A DNA stretch of 64,000 nucleotides from Paenibacillus caseinilyticus (lineage in GTDB: Bacteria > Bacillota > Bacilli > Paenibacillales > NBRC-103111). Positions 49,962 to 57,623 of this stretch are shown piece by piece; position 1 is the stretch's first letter, and every line of letters starts with the position of its first letter. The stretch spans positions 124,001 to 188,000 of the forward strand of contig NZ_JAQAGY010000013.1 of assembly GCF_027533645.1 (NCBI RefSeq). Direction: 5' to 3'. A model generated the notes under the pieces. That model was not told where the DNA came from. It searched no databases and saw nothing but the letters and a program-made list of their open reading frames with translations. The position numbers were made by a program, and so were the translations under genes.

Positions 49962-50519
49962 TTATGACCTGGCTGCCGGCAGCAGGCTCTGTTCTCCTGT
50001 AAGCGGCAGCCTGTATGCTTCGACCAGCGTATGCTCGTCGCTTCCCGGAAAATCAAACTCCGGCGCACGTTCGAAGCCGAGGCTCCGGTACAGACGGACC
50101 GCCGCAGGCATCTGCTGCGTCGTATGCAGGCCGAGGAACGCGTCCCCGCCGCTCTTCGCCCGCTCTGCGCATTCCCGGATCAGCGAGGTGGCAATGCCTT
50201 GGCCTCGTGCCGAGGGATCGACGGCGAGCAGACGGATCTCGCGGTACGGGATGTCCGCCGCGAGCCTTTCATACAGGCGCTTCACGGGCGGGTACAGCAG
50301 CAGGCATCCGAGCAGACGGCCGTCCCGGACGGCGACGAGCCTGTCGACCGGCAGATCATCCCGATACCAAGATGTCCTCATGGAGAGCTTGTAGCCCTCC
50401 CAGAACTCATCGCTGTAGTTCATCTTATACTCGCTGTAGGCTTGAGCGGACAAGTGTACCGCTGAATCCCATTCGTCGGGCCCCGCTTCTCTGATGTGCA
50501 GTCCGGCTGGAGTTGACAT
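49962..50519 (-). CDS. GNAT family N-acetyltransferase
   Basis: Acetyl-CoA-dependent acetyltransferase of 185 residues; the CoA-binding motif A is IRLLAVDPSARGQGIATSLI (about 96-115), with AAVRLYRSLGFER as motif B. Second GNAT of the cluster; it may acetylate the S-alkylcysteine amine or a different amine. Followed by the monooxygenase pair. Confidence 0.8.
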   Translation of the reverse strand: MSTPAGLHIREAGPDEWDSAVHLSAQAYSEYKMNYSDEFWEGYKLSMRTSWYRDDLPVDRLVAVRDGRLLGCLLLYPPVKRLYERLAADIPYREIRLLAVDPSARGQGIATSLIRECAERAKSGGDAFLGLHTTQQMPAAVRLYRSLGFERAPEFDFPGSDEHTLVEAYRLPLTGEQSLLPAARS

Positions 50520-50550
50520 GGATGGTGCGCTCCTCTCTCAATGAAAATGG

Positions 50551-50588
50551 AAAGGCGGAACCCCGCCCTCGGGCTCCCGCCGTTTTTT
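50551..50588. terminator. Hairpin between the FAD oxidase and GNAT genes
   Basis: GGCGG (50554-50558) / CCGCC (50577-50581), with TTTTTT on the plus side and TTTCC on the minus side. May reduce read-through from the upstream tcy half of the cluster. Confidence 0.4.
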
Positions 50589-50646
50589 CTATCATTTCCG
50601 GTCCTTAAGTGCTGGTCCTGAGTGCCGCTCCGGGTGCCAGGCGCTT

Positions 50647-51804
50647 TCATGCCGGCTCGTTCGCCTGCACGGTCCCCTTACGGAAGCGGGATAACAAGAA
50701 CGGCTGCAGATCGAAAGCGCAGCCTTCGCCGGTGACCAGTCCGGCCAGAATCTCGCCGACTACGCTGCTGAATTTGAATCCGTGCCCCGAGAAGCCCGAG
50801 GCAAAATAGACGTTCGGGGAGGCCGGTGCCCGGTCGATAATAAAATGCTCGTCAGGGCTGAGCTCGTATTTGCAGGTTCCTCCGCGGAGCAGCCTGCCTG
50901 CAGCCGAAGGCATATAGGCCGCCAGCGCGCTGCGCAGATCGCTCTCGTCTTCGGGGTAAGCGCCGAAGGGTTCCGGCGTTTGCCCCTCCTCCAGGATGCG
51001 CCCGGTATCGTGCCTGCCGATTTTGATGCCCGATCCGCCGAAACTGGGGAATCCGTAATACCCCCCATGCACGCCACCGATCGTAAAACCGGGAAACTGT
51101 TCCGCGCCGAAGAGCCGCTCCTCCGCCTGGAACCACCCTACCGTCTTGCGCACAGGCCGTACGGGGAGCGGGAACTTCGGCAGGCTTCCCGCACCGGCAC
51201 CCGCACTGAGGATCAGCTTCTCCGCATGGAAGTCGCCGACCGGGGTCGAGACGGTCACGCTTTTGGAGAACGTCGTGATGCCGGTCACCCGTGTGTACGG
51301 AAGCAGCAGGGCGCCGTGAGCCAGCGCCAGCTCCCGGTACGCATGGACGCATTCCTCGCTGAGGAGAACGCCCGCATCCTTCTCGTACAGACCCACATAA
51401 TGCTCGGGCGGGGTAATGCCCGGCCATCTCTTCGAGATCTCCTCCGCGCTCAGCCACTCCACGTTCAGATCGAACGCCTTGGAAGCTTCCAGCTTGCCGA
51501 GCAGGCTCGGATGGCTGGCCGGCGTCATGTTGAGCACGCCGGTCGGGAGGAACAGCTCCCGGCCGGTCGCCTCTTCCAGCTCCTTCCACAGCTCGTGGGC
51601 GCGCAGCGCCATCTGGACGTAGGTCGAGCCGCCGGAATAGGCGTGACGGAGGAGCCGCGTCTGTCCGTGGTGGCTCCCTGCCGTATGCGGAGGGTCGGAT
51701 GCGTCGATCAGAAGCACCCGGCATCCTCGCTGGGCCAGCTGTGCTCCTGCGCTCATCCCCATGGAGCCGGCTCCGATGATGATGACATCATAGGATGTAT
51801 GCAA
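50647..51804 (-). CDS. FAD-dependent amine oxidase, N-methyltryptophan/sarcosine oxidase family
   Basis: Flavoenzyme of 385 residues oxidising a secondary or primary amino acid amine to imine with hydrogen peroxide. FAD-binding DVIIIGAGSMGMSAGAQLAQRG and LIDASDPPHTAGSHHGQTRLLRHAY (MTOX/SoxA signature with the flavin-linked region) at the N-terminus; the usual covalent Cys region near the end reads GGTCKYELSPDEHFIIDR, with Cys about residue 310. TTG start behind AGGAGGAG. Lies 11 bases after the M20 gene. A role in processing N-alkyl or D-type cysteine derivatives is possible. Confidence 0.83.
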   Translation of the reverse strand: MHTSYDVIIIGAGSMGMSAGAQLAQRGCRVLLIDASDPPHTAGSHHGQTRLLRHAYSGGSTYVQMALRAHELWKELEEATGRELFLPTGVLNMTPASHPSLLGKLEASKAFDLNVEWLSAEEISKRWPGITPPEHYVGLYEKDAGVLLSEECVHAYRELALAHGALLLPYTRVTGITTFSKSVTVSTPVGDFHAEKLILSAGAGAGSLPKFPLPVRPVRKTVGWFQAEERLFGAEQFPGFTIGGVHGGYYGFPSFGGSGIKIGRHDTGRILEEGQTPEPFGAYPEDESDLRSALAAYMPSAAGRLLRGGTCKYELSPDEHFIIDRAPASPNVYFASGFSGHGFKFSSVVGEILAGLVTGEGCAFDLQPFLLSRFRKGTVQANEPA

Positions 51805-51815
51805 TAGAACTCCTC

Positions 51816-53006
51816 CTATTCCGTTCGGACTAACGGCGGCACTTGTGCCCCGAGCCGCTCCAGCGCCGTAAGCGCCGTGAGGGCGAACAGAGCGGCCGCC
51901 GGGGCCAGCGCTTCTTCGCTGACGGTAAATTTCGGATGATGCCACTGTTCTCCGCCGGCCGTACCCAGCCATACGAAGCAGCCCGGAACCTCGCGCTGGT
52001 AATACGCGAAGTCCTCCCCGCCGGACGAGCGTTCCGCCTTCGTTATCTGCAGCGACAGCGCTTCGGCCGCGGTTCTGACGAGGTCCACGGCGCCCGGATC
52101 GTTATCCACGAAGGGGATGCCCGCGAACCAGGACACCTCGGCCTCCGCTCCGTACCCGGCCGCAATGCCGGCTGCGATGCGTTCGAGCAGCTTGGGCATC
52201 TGCGCGCGGACCCCCGCGTCGAACGTGCGGATCGTGCCGTCCAGGACCGCCTCGTCCGGGATGACATTCCACGTCGTGCCCGCCTGGAAGCTGCAGACGC
52301 TGAGCACCGCGCTCTGGTGCGGCGAGATGCTGCGGCTGACCGCGGTCTGCAGGCCGCCGACGACGGCGCTGGCCGCCACGATCGGATCGATCGCCGCGTC
52401 AGGGATCGCGGCATGCCCGCCTTTGCCGCGGATGCGGATCTTGAAGCCGTCGACGCTGGCCATCAAGGGCCCTGCCGTCAGCCCGATCGTTCCCACGGGC
52501 AGCTCGGGCTTGTTGTGCATGCCGAAGATGGCCTGCACGCCCTCCAGCGCTCCGGCGCGGATCAAGGCCTTGGCGCCGGTGCCCTTCTCCTCTCCCGGCT
52601 GGAAGAGCAGCCGGACCGTGCCCCGGAACCGGCCGGCCCGCCGCTTCAGCAGCTTGGCGGCGCCCAGGATCGCGGCCGTGTGGAAGTCATGCCCGCAGGC
52701 ATGCATGCGCCCGGGGATCTCGGAAGCGAACGGGAGCCCCGTCTCTTCCGTAATCGGCAGGGCGTCGATATCCGCCCGCAGCGCGACCAGGGGCCCGGGC
52801 TCGCCGCCGTCGATCTCGGCCAGTACGCCGACCGGAAGATCCAGCGGCAGCAGGCGGATGCCTTCCCGGGCCAGCTCCTCGCGGATGCGGCGGGTCGTCT
52901 CCACCTCCTCCATCGACAGCTCGGGACGGCGGTGCAGCTCCCGGCGCAGCGCGGTCAACTCCGGCAGCAGCTCCGCGGCTTCTCTATGAAGCTCCGCCCC
53001 GCTCAT
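51816..53006 (-). CDS. M20 amidohydrolase, N-acetylcysteine-derivative deacetylase (HipO/YtnL/SndA-like)
   Basis: Metalloamidase of 396 residues (M20D). Metal-binding motifs RMHACGHDFHTAAIL (about 95-109), QPGEEKGTGAK (about 130-140), GMHNKPELPVGTI, and EDFAYYQREVPG near residue 345. ATG overlaps the TGA of the GNAT before it (ATGA), pairing an acetylase with a deacetylase as in the ytm/yxe operons of B. subtilis, where N-acetylation, sulfur oxidation and deacetylation release cysteine from S-(2-succino)cysteine and other S-alkylcysteines. Confidence 0.86.
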   Translation of the reverse strand: MSGAELHREAAELLPELTALRRELHRRPELSMEEVETTRRIREELAREGIRLLPLDLPVGVLAEIDGGEPGPLVALRADIDALPITEETGLPFASEIPGRMHACGHDFHTAAILGAAKLLKRRAGRFRGTVRLLFQPGEEKGTGAKALIRAGALEGVQAIFGMHNKPELPVGTIGLTAGPLMASVDGFKIRIRGKGGHAAIPDAAIDPIVAASAVVGGLQTAVSRSISPHQSAVLSVCSFQAGTTWNVIPDEAVLDGTIRTFDAGVRAQMPKLLERIAAGIAAGYGAEAEVSWFAGIPFVDNDPGAVDLVRTAAEALSLQITKAERSSGGEDFAYYQREVPGCFVWLGTAGGEQWHHPKFTVSEEALAPAAALFALTALTALERLGAQVPPLVRTE

Positions 53007-53545
53007 GCCGGTGTTCCTTCCCGGCGGCGCCCTGCGCTCTCCGGAGCCTCCGGAATCCCTTCCGCTTCCTCCGTCAGCCGCTTCGTCAGGAACACCAGCT
53101 TGTCGTCTGTCCCCAGATCCCGCTCGAAGAAGGGCCTGTAGCCTCTGCGTTCGTACATGGCCAGCAGCCAAGGGTGCTTCCGGGAAGTGGCCAGCGTCAC
53201 GGCAGACGCCTGCAGCCCCTGCCGGATTACGGTCCCTTCCAAGTGATCGAGCAGCTTGCGGCCCAAGCCCTGCCCTTTGCGCTTCGGATCCACGGCCAAC
53301 CAGTAGAGGAACGGATGCGGCGTGACTTCCTCGAGGGACTTCAAGGAGACCGTCGCGGCAATCTCCCCGTCGATTTCCAGCACATAGCAGGAGTTGTCAA
53401 CGATATTGCCCCTCACCAGGTCGATATCGGCCTGTGCGGCCGTGAAAGCAATGTTCAATTCCCGGATCGTCTGGTAGGCGCCCAGGATCAGGGCCAGCAG
53501 TTCTTCCGCGTCCCCGGCGTCGGCCAGACGGTACACTTCGCTCAT
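53003..53545 (-). CDS. GNAT N-acetyltransferase of S-alkylcysteine salvage (YtmI/SnaA-like)
   Basis: Acetyltransferase of 180 residues with motif A YWLAVDPKRKGQGLGRKLLDHLE (about 80-102) and VTLATSRKHPWLLAMYERRGYRPFF as motif B. Located between the M20 deacetylase (ATGA overlap) and the cystine-type ABC ATPase, the same grouping as ytmI with tcyJKLMN and hipO in B. subtilis. GGAGGGG precedes the ATG. Confidence 0.82.
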   Translation of the reverse strand: MSEVYRLADAGDAEELLALILGAYQTIRELNIAFTAAQADIDLVRGNIVDNSCYVLEIDGEIAATVSLKSLEEVTPHPFLYWLAVDPKRKGQGLGRKLLDHLEGTVIRQGLQASAVTLATSRKHPWLLAMYERRGYRPFFERDLGTDDKLVFLTKRLTEEAEGIPEAPESAGRRREGTPA

Positions 53546-53568
53546 TGGTTTTCCCCTCCGGAATCAAG

Positions 53569-54321
53569 TTAGATGGCATAGCTCCACTCGGAAGAGAAGC
53601 GGCCGAGGAACTGCTTCGTACGCTCTTCCTTCGGCCGGGCGAACAGTTCGTCCGGCTTCCCTTCTTCGATAATGACACCTTCGTCCATGAAGATCACATG
53701 GCTGGCCGCATCCCGTGCGAACGCCATCTCATGCGTGACGATGATCATCGTCACCCCTTCCTTGGCAATACGGCGGATGACCGCGAGCACCTCGCCCACG
53801 AGCTCCGGATCGAGGGCGGAGGTTGGTTCGTCGAACAGGATGACCTCCGGGTTCAGCGCCAGAGCCCTCGCTATACCGACACGCTGCTGCTGCCCGCCGG
53901 AGAGGGCGCTCGGATAAGCATCCGTCTTGTGGGCGAGCCCTACCTTCTCGAGCACTTCCAGGCTGCGTCTTCTCGCTTCATCCTTGGACAGCTTCTGGAC
54001 GACGACGAGGCCTTCCATGACATTCTCCAGCACCGTCTTGTGCTTGAAGAGATTGTAATGCTGGAACACCATCGCCGTTTTGCGCCGGAGCTGCAGAATG
54101 TCACTCTTCCCGGCCTGGCTGCAGTCGACTGCGAAGTCGCCGATCTGCACGTTCCCTTCATCCGGCTTTTCGAGAAAATTAATGCACCGCAGCAGCGTCG
54201 TTTTGCCCGACCCGCTTGGGCCCAGAATCGCGACGACGTCCCCCTTCTGTACGGTCAGGTCAATGCCCTGCAGCACCTGCTGCCGGCCGAACGCCTTGCG
54301 GATATTGGTCAGCTGGATCAT
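53569..54321 (-). CDS. tcyN: Polar amino acid/cystine ABC ATPase (TcyN-like)
   Basis: ATPase of 250 residues: Walker [10 protein letters not shown] (about 34-42), Q-loop [12 protein letters not shown], signature LSGGQQQR, Walker [13 protein letters not shown], switch THEM. QHYNLF is typical of the cystine/His-Glu-Gln subfamily. ATG overlaps the permease TGA. Powers the importer made with the next two permeases. Confidence 0.9.
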   Translation of the reverse strand: MIQLTNIRKAFGRQQVLQGIDLTVQKGDVVAILGPSGSGKTTLLRCINFLEKPDEGNVQIGDFAVDCSQAGKSDILQLRRKTAMVFQHYNLFKHKTVLENVMEGLVVVQKLSKDEARRRSLEVLEKVGLAHKTDAYPSALSGGQQQRVGIARALALNPEVILFDEPTSALDPELVGEVLAVIRRIAKEGVTMIIVTHEMAFARDAASHVIFMDEGVIIEEGKPDELFARPKEERTKQFLGRFSSEWSYAI

Positions 54322-55028
54322 GCGATCCCTCCCCGGTTATACAGATTGAGCCGTCTCTCGAGCAGAGCGGCGATGCCTTCCGCCAGCAGCGTCAAGCCCC
54401 AATAGATGAAGGCTGCGGCGATGAACGCTTCGAGGAACTTCAGATTGGATGTGGCGATGATGTTCGCCCGGCCGTTGATCTCCTCCAGGGAGATCGTAAA
54501 AGCGAGCGACGAGCCGTGCAGCAGGCCGACGAACTTGTGCAGCAGATTCGGCAGGCTGGCCATCAGCGCCTGGGGCAGCACGATGCGCCGCATGCCCTGC
54601 CAGCGCGTCATGCCGACGGAATAGGCTCCCTCAAGCTGACCGTGGTCCACCGATAGAATGCCGGAGCGGATCGCCTCCGACATATAGGCCCCCGAGTTCA
54701 CCGAGAACGCGACGAGCACGAAGGTCATGAGCGGGATCGAGCTGGAGCGCACGCCCCACCCGTAAGAGGCGGCCAGCGTATCGAACAGCAGCGGCAGGCC
54801 GAAATAAATGATCATGATGTGCAGCAGCAGCGGCGTGCCCCGGATGAACGACACATAGAAGGACGCCAGATGGTGAATGCCTCTTACCTTGTAGATCCGG
54901 ATCAAGGCGATGCCTGTGCCGATCACGAAGCCGAAGAGCAGCGGAACGATCGAGATCACCAGCGTCAAGGGCAGCGCCTTCAGAATTTCGAAGAACGCCG
55001 TTACGATGAAGAGCGGGTCAAGCTGAAT
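54318..55028 (-). CDS. tcyM: Amino acid/cystine ABC permease (TcyM-like), probable AUU start
   Basis: Permease of 236 residues. From ATT at 55028 the chain reads [20 protein letters not shown] and runs into [13 protein letters not shown], the expected N-terminus with its first helix; the first conventional start, TTG at 54968, cuts that helix and lacks a good ribosome binding site. AAGGAGG is eight bases before the ATT. The EAA loop [32 protein letters not shown] is normal. It overlaps the upstream permease by 28 bases. A second AUU start beside the one at 23113. Confidence 0.8.
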   Translation of the reverse strand: MQLDPLFIVTAFFEILKALPLTLVISIVPLLFGFVIGTGIALIRIYKVRGIHHLASFYVSFIRGTPLLLHIMIIYFGLPLLFDTLAASYGWGVRSSSIPLMTFVLVAFSVNSGAYMSEAIRSGILSVDHGQLEGAYSVGMTRWQGMRRIVLPQALMASLPNLLHKFVGLLHGSSLAFTISLEEINGRANIIATSNLKFLEAFIAAAFIYWGLTLLAEGIAALLERRLNLYNRGGIA

Positions 55029-55786
55029 CGGAATCTCCTCCTTCCGTTCTCATGGCGGGTCTTCTTGCCGGTGCGACCCGGATTCTCCGGCTCGGAGCTC
55101 TCTCGGGCCTCATGGCGCTGCAGCCTGCGCTCTGCCGCAGCGAACAGCTTCTCCAGGGTGAGGCTGACCGCGTAGTAGATGACGGCGAGCGCCATATAAA
55201 TCTCCAGGTAATGATTGGTGGTCCCCAAGGTCTCCGCCCTGCCCGACATATCCATGACGCCCAGCGAGAAAGCGAGCGACGTGTCCTTCAGGGAGGAGAT
55301 CACGAGATTGCCGATGTTCGGCAGCGCGATCGACAGCGCCTGCGGGAGCACGATACGCAGGAAGGCATCCCTGCCGGTCATGCCTACGGCGTAGGCCGCT
55401 TCGAGCTGGCCGCGGTCCACGCTGACAACGGCCGAACGGACGATCTCCGAGAAGAACGCGCCGATGTGCAGGCCGTAGGTCAGAATCACGAAGACGAGCG
55501 CATGCACGTTCGACAGATCGATACCCACAATCTTGAGCAACTCCGGTAGTCCGTAATACACAAGGAACAGCTGGATGAGGATAGGCGTGCCCCGCATGAA
55601 CGAGACGTACACGACCGCCGCCCTGCTCAGCACAGGCACCTTGTAGAGCCGGACCAACGCCAGCGCGGAGCCGAACACGATCCCGGCGAGCAGCGAGACG
55701 AGCAGGATGAAGAGCGTCACGTGCAGGTAGGCGAGCAGCTTCGGCAGGAAGGTACCGACCAGCGTGATATCAAAAGCTTTTCCCAT
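55001..55786 (-). CDS. tcyL: Amino acid/cystine ABC permease (TcyL-like)
   Basis: Permease of 261 residues, five helices; LLAYLHVTLFILLVSLLAGIVFG at the start, FMRGTPILIQLFLVYYGLPE, EAA loop [32 protein letters not shown]. The last 35 residues are an Arg/Glu-rich tail. ATG lies 15 bases after the binding-protein stop. Heterodimer partner of the next permease. Confidence 0.9.
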   Translation of the reverse strand: MGKAFDITLVGTFLPKLLAYLHVTLFILLVSLLAGIVFGSALALVRLYKVPVLSRAAVVYVSFMRGTPILIQLFLVYYGLPELLKIVGIDLSNVHALVFVILTYGLHIGAFFSEIVRSAVVSVDRGQLEAAYAVGMTGRDAFLRIVLPQALSIALPNIGNLVISSLKDTSLAFSLGVMDMSGRAETLGTTNHYLEIYMALAVIYYAVSLTLEKLFAAAERRLQRHEARESSEPENPGRTGKKTRHENGRRRFRFSLTRSSS

Positions 55787-55801
55787 GGCCGCGCCCGCTT
55801 T

Positions 55802-56644
55802 CTATTCGGATACGGTGTAGTCTCCGCCAAGCCACTGGGTGCTCAGCTTGCCGAGGGTACCGTCCTTCTTGATGGCTTTCAGTGCCTCGTCAATCTTGGT
55901 CTTAAGCTCTGTGGCATCCTTCTGGAGGATGAAATAAACCTTCGAGTTCGAGATGGCCGGGCCGACCGTCTTCTGCTGGGCATCCGCCGACTGGTTGCGC
56001 TGGTCGACGGCGAACTGGGTGGAGATCGTCGCATCCACGCGCCCGGCCTTCAGCTGGGCGATGACATCGTTCGTACCGCCATTGCCGGAGAATACGATCT
56101 GGATCGCGTTGTTGTTCTTCTTGTTATATTCCTGCAGCAGCACGGCCGCATTGCTGGTAGCGCCGACGATCGCTTTCTTGCCCTTAAGATCGTCGATCGA
56201 TTGGATATCATTGCGGTCCTTATGGACGACCACTTTATTCGGGAACACATTATACGCCTCGTCATTGAACAGGAACTTGGCCTTCCGTTCCTCATTGACC
56301 TCCATCTGGTGGGCGATGACATCGATTTTTTTGGTTTCAAGGCTGAGGAGCAGGTTCGAGAAGTCCATCGTCTTGAACTCGAACTCATATTCCGGAAGAC
56401 GCTTGTCGATCTCCTTCACGAGCTCGACATCGTAGCCCGTCAGGTTCCCTTTGTCGTCGAGGAAGCAGATGTTCGGGAACTGGGTGCCGGTGCCGATAAT
56501 GATCTTCTTAGGTGCCGCCGTGCCTGCCGTCTCCACCTTGGCGCTGCCTGCCGTTTCTTTGGCCGCAGGAGCCGAACCGCAGCCGGAGATGAACAGCAGT
56601 GCGGTCAATAGGGCAGGGACAAACTTCGTTTTGTGCGTAATCAT
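55802..56644 (-). CDS. Cystine/S-alkylcysteine-type binding lipoprotein (TcyJ/TcyK-like)
   Basis: SBP_bac_3 protein of 280 residues. Lipobox ALLFISGC-GS (Cys about 22); ligand fold FPNICFLDDKGNLTGYDVELVKEIDKRL, DFSNLLLSLETKKIDVIAHQMEVNEERK, VGATSNAAVLLQEYN. Only one binding protein is present where B. subtilis has two. ATG at 56644 follows GGAGGGG by eight bases. First gene of the tcy-like operon, behind a promoter with the 29-bp element and a leader terminator. Confidence 0.88.
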   Translation of the reverse strand: MITHKTKFVPALLTALLFISGCGSAPAAKETAGSAKVETAGTAAPKKIIIGTGTQFPNICFLDDKGNLTGYDVELVKEIDKRLPEYEFEFKTMDFSNLLLSLETKKIDVIAHQMEVNEERKAKFLFNDEAYNVFPNKVVVHKDRNDIQSIDDLKGKKAIVGATSNAAVLLQEYNKKNNNAIQIVFSGNGGTNDVIAQLKAGRVDATISTQFAVDQRNQSADAQQKTVGPAISNSKVYFILQKDATELKTKIDEALKAIKKDGTLGKLSTQWLGGDYTVSE

Positions 56645-56690
56645 TGCAATAACCCCTCCAAATGTGTATGTATAGGCGGTAATGAACGGC

Positions 56691-56721
56691 AAAAAGCCGC
56701 TGCTTGTTCGAACAGCGGCTT
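56691..56721 (-). terminator. Leader terminator (attenuator candidate) of the tcy-like operon
   Basis: Minus strand AAAAGCCGCTG / CAGCGGCTTTTT (56721-56691) ends in five T. It lies between the promoter (56818-56790) and the ATG at 56644. GGCT just upstream on the minus strand (about 56736-56739) could pair with the AGCC of its first arm and compete. Confidence 0.65.
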
Positions 56722-56750
56722 TTGGTTGGTCCAATCAGCCTCTTTAAACT

Positions 56751-56818
56751 TATAAATCCTATATGTATGGTTGGTATTAGGATATACAGAGTGTAGCACT
56801 GCTGCTCTCCCCCGTCAA
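56751..56818 (-). promoter_or_regulatory. Promoter and 29-bp operator-like element of the tcy-like operon
   Basis: Minus strand: TTGACG (56818-56813), 17 bases, TACACT (56795-56790). The element (56779-56751, TAATACCAACCATAC then TAGGATTTATA) begins just after the start site, a repressor position. It also has ATCCTA/TAGGAT arms. Confidence 0.6.
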
Positions 56819-56925
56819 CTGTCGATAGAGCTTTTCTATTCCAGCATCGAGTCTCTCTATAGAACAGTGAATGGGGAAGCGGAAAATGGGGGAATCCGGG
56901 GATGAGGAATGCATGGCAGTAAGGT

Positions 56926-56970
56926 AAACGGCTTCGCCGTCCTTTAAAGGACGATGCGCATTTATAAATA
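56926..56970 (+). repeat. Dispersed double-hairpin repeat, copy 2
   Basis: CGGCTTCGCCG and CGTCCTTTAAAGGACG hairpins followed by GATGCGCATTTATAAA; about 85% the same as 28521-28568. The 56645-57058 gap otherwise contains the leader, promoter and terminator listed. Confidence 0.6.
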
Positions 56971-56980
56971 AAAACCGACG

Positions 56981-57013
56981 AAAAAGGCTGACCGGACCGT
57001 GCCCGGTCAACCT
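56981..57013 (-). terminator. Terminator of the DinB gene
   Basis: AGGCTGACCGG (56985-56995) / CCGGTCAACCT (57003-57013); minus-strand TTTTT follows. Confidence 0.75.
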
Positions 57014-57058
57014 CTCTCATGCATGCTGCCGAAAGCGCGCCAGGTCTGGGCTTCCCCG

Positions 57059-57547
57059 TCAGCTGGAAGGGGCAGCCTCCTGCGCGAGAGCTTGCTTGTT
57101 GCGTTCGATCTGGTCCAAATGCACGCCGACATGCTTCGAGAAGCCTTCCAGAAGCTCGGCGAGCGTCACGGTTTTGCCTCTCGGGTTCACAGCCGTCCGC
57201 AGCCAGGCTTCCGGCTCAAGCCGCTGCAGCACGGGTACATTCACGGCAAGCAAAGCCTCGTACGTTCCCAGGTGTTCCTCCAAGGACACTTCGTTGGCAC
57301 GGATTACCGTCACCCACGCGTCCTGGTCGAAGGCCGGAAGCTGCGGTACGGATTCCGAGACAATCTGGCGGATACGGAAGCCGGTGACGACCAGATGATC
57401 CGTCAGATGGGATACCACTTCCTTGATGCTCCACTTCTCCGGCGCCGGCTTCCAGCTCAGCTGCTCTTCGGTCAGCCCCCTTACGCTATCCTCGATGCGG
57501 GACAGGTTTCCCGCGAAGACATTGAGATCGATGCCCGTGTGGCTCAT
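57059..57547 (-). CDS. DinB superfamily protein
   Basis: Four-helix-bundle protein of 162 residues with the three His expected for a metal site: VVSHLTDH in the first part and GFSKHVGVHLDQI near the end. DinB/YfiT-like proteins include thiol transferases acting with bacillithiol; this one (SWKPAPEKWSIKEVVSHL) is of the DinB_2 type. ATG 57547 has AAGGAG nine bases upstream. Possible thiol-linked detoxification role fits the sulfur setting but is a guess. Confidence 0.8.
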   Translation of the reverse strand: MSHTGIDLNVFAGNLSRIEDSVRGLTEEQLSWKPAPEKWSIKEVVSHLTDHLVVTGFRIRQIVSESVPQLPAFDQDAWVTVIRANEVSLEEHLGTYEALLAVNVPVLQRLEPEAWLRTAVNPRGKTVTLAELLEGFSKHVGVHLDQIERNKQALAQEAAPSS

Positions 57548-57623
57548 ATCCATCAGCTCCTTAGTATGATTATTGGTGTGCTCCCTGCACTTGCGCGGGG
57601 ACCGGGTACTACGGCAAAGGATG

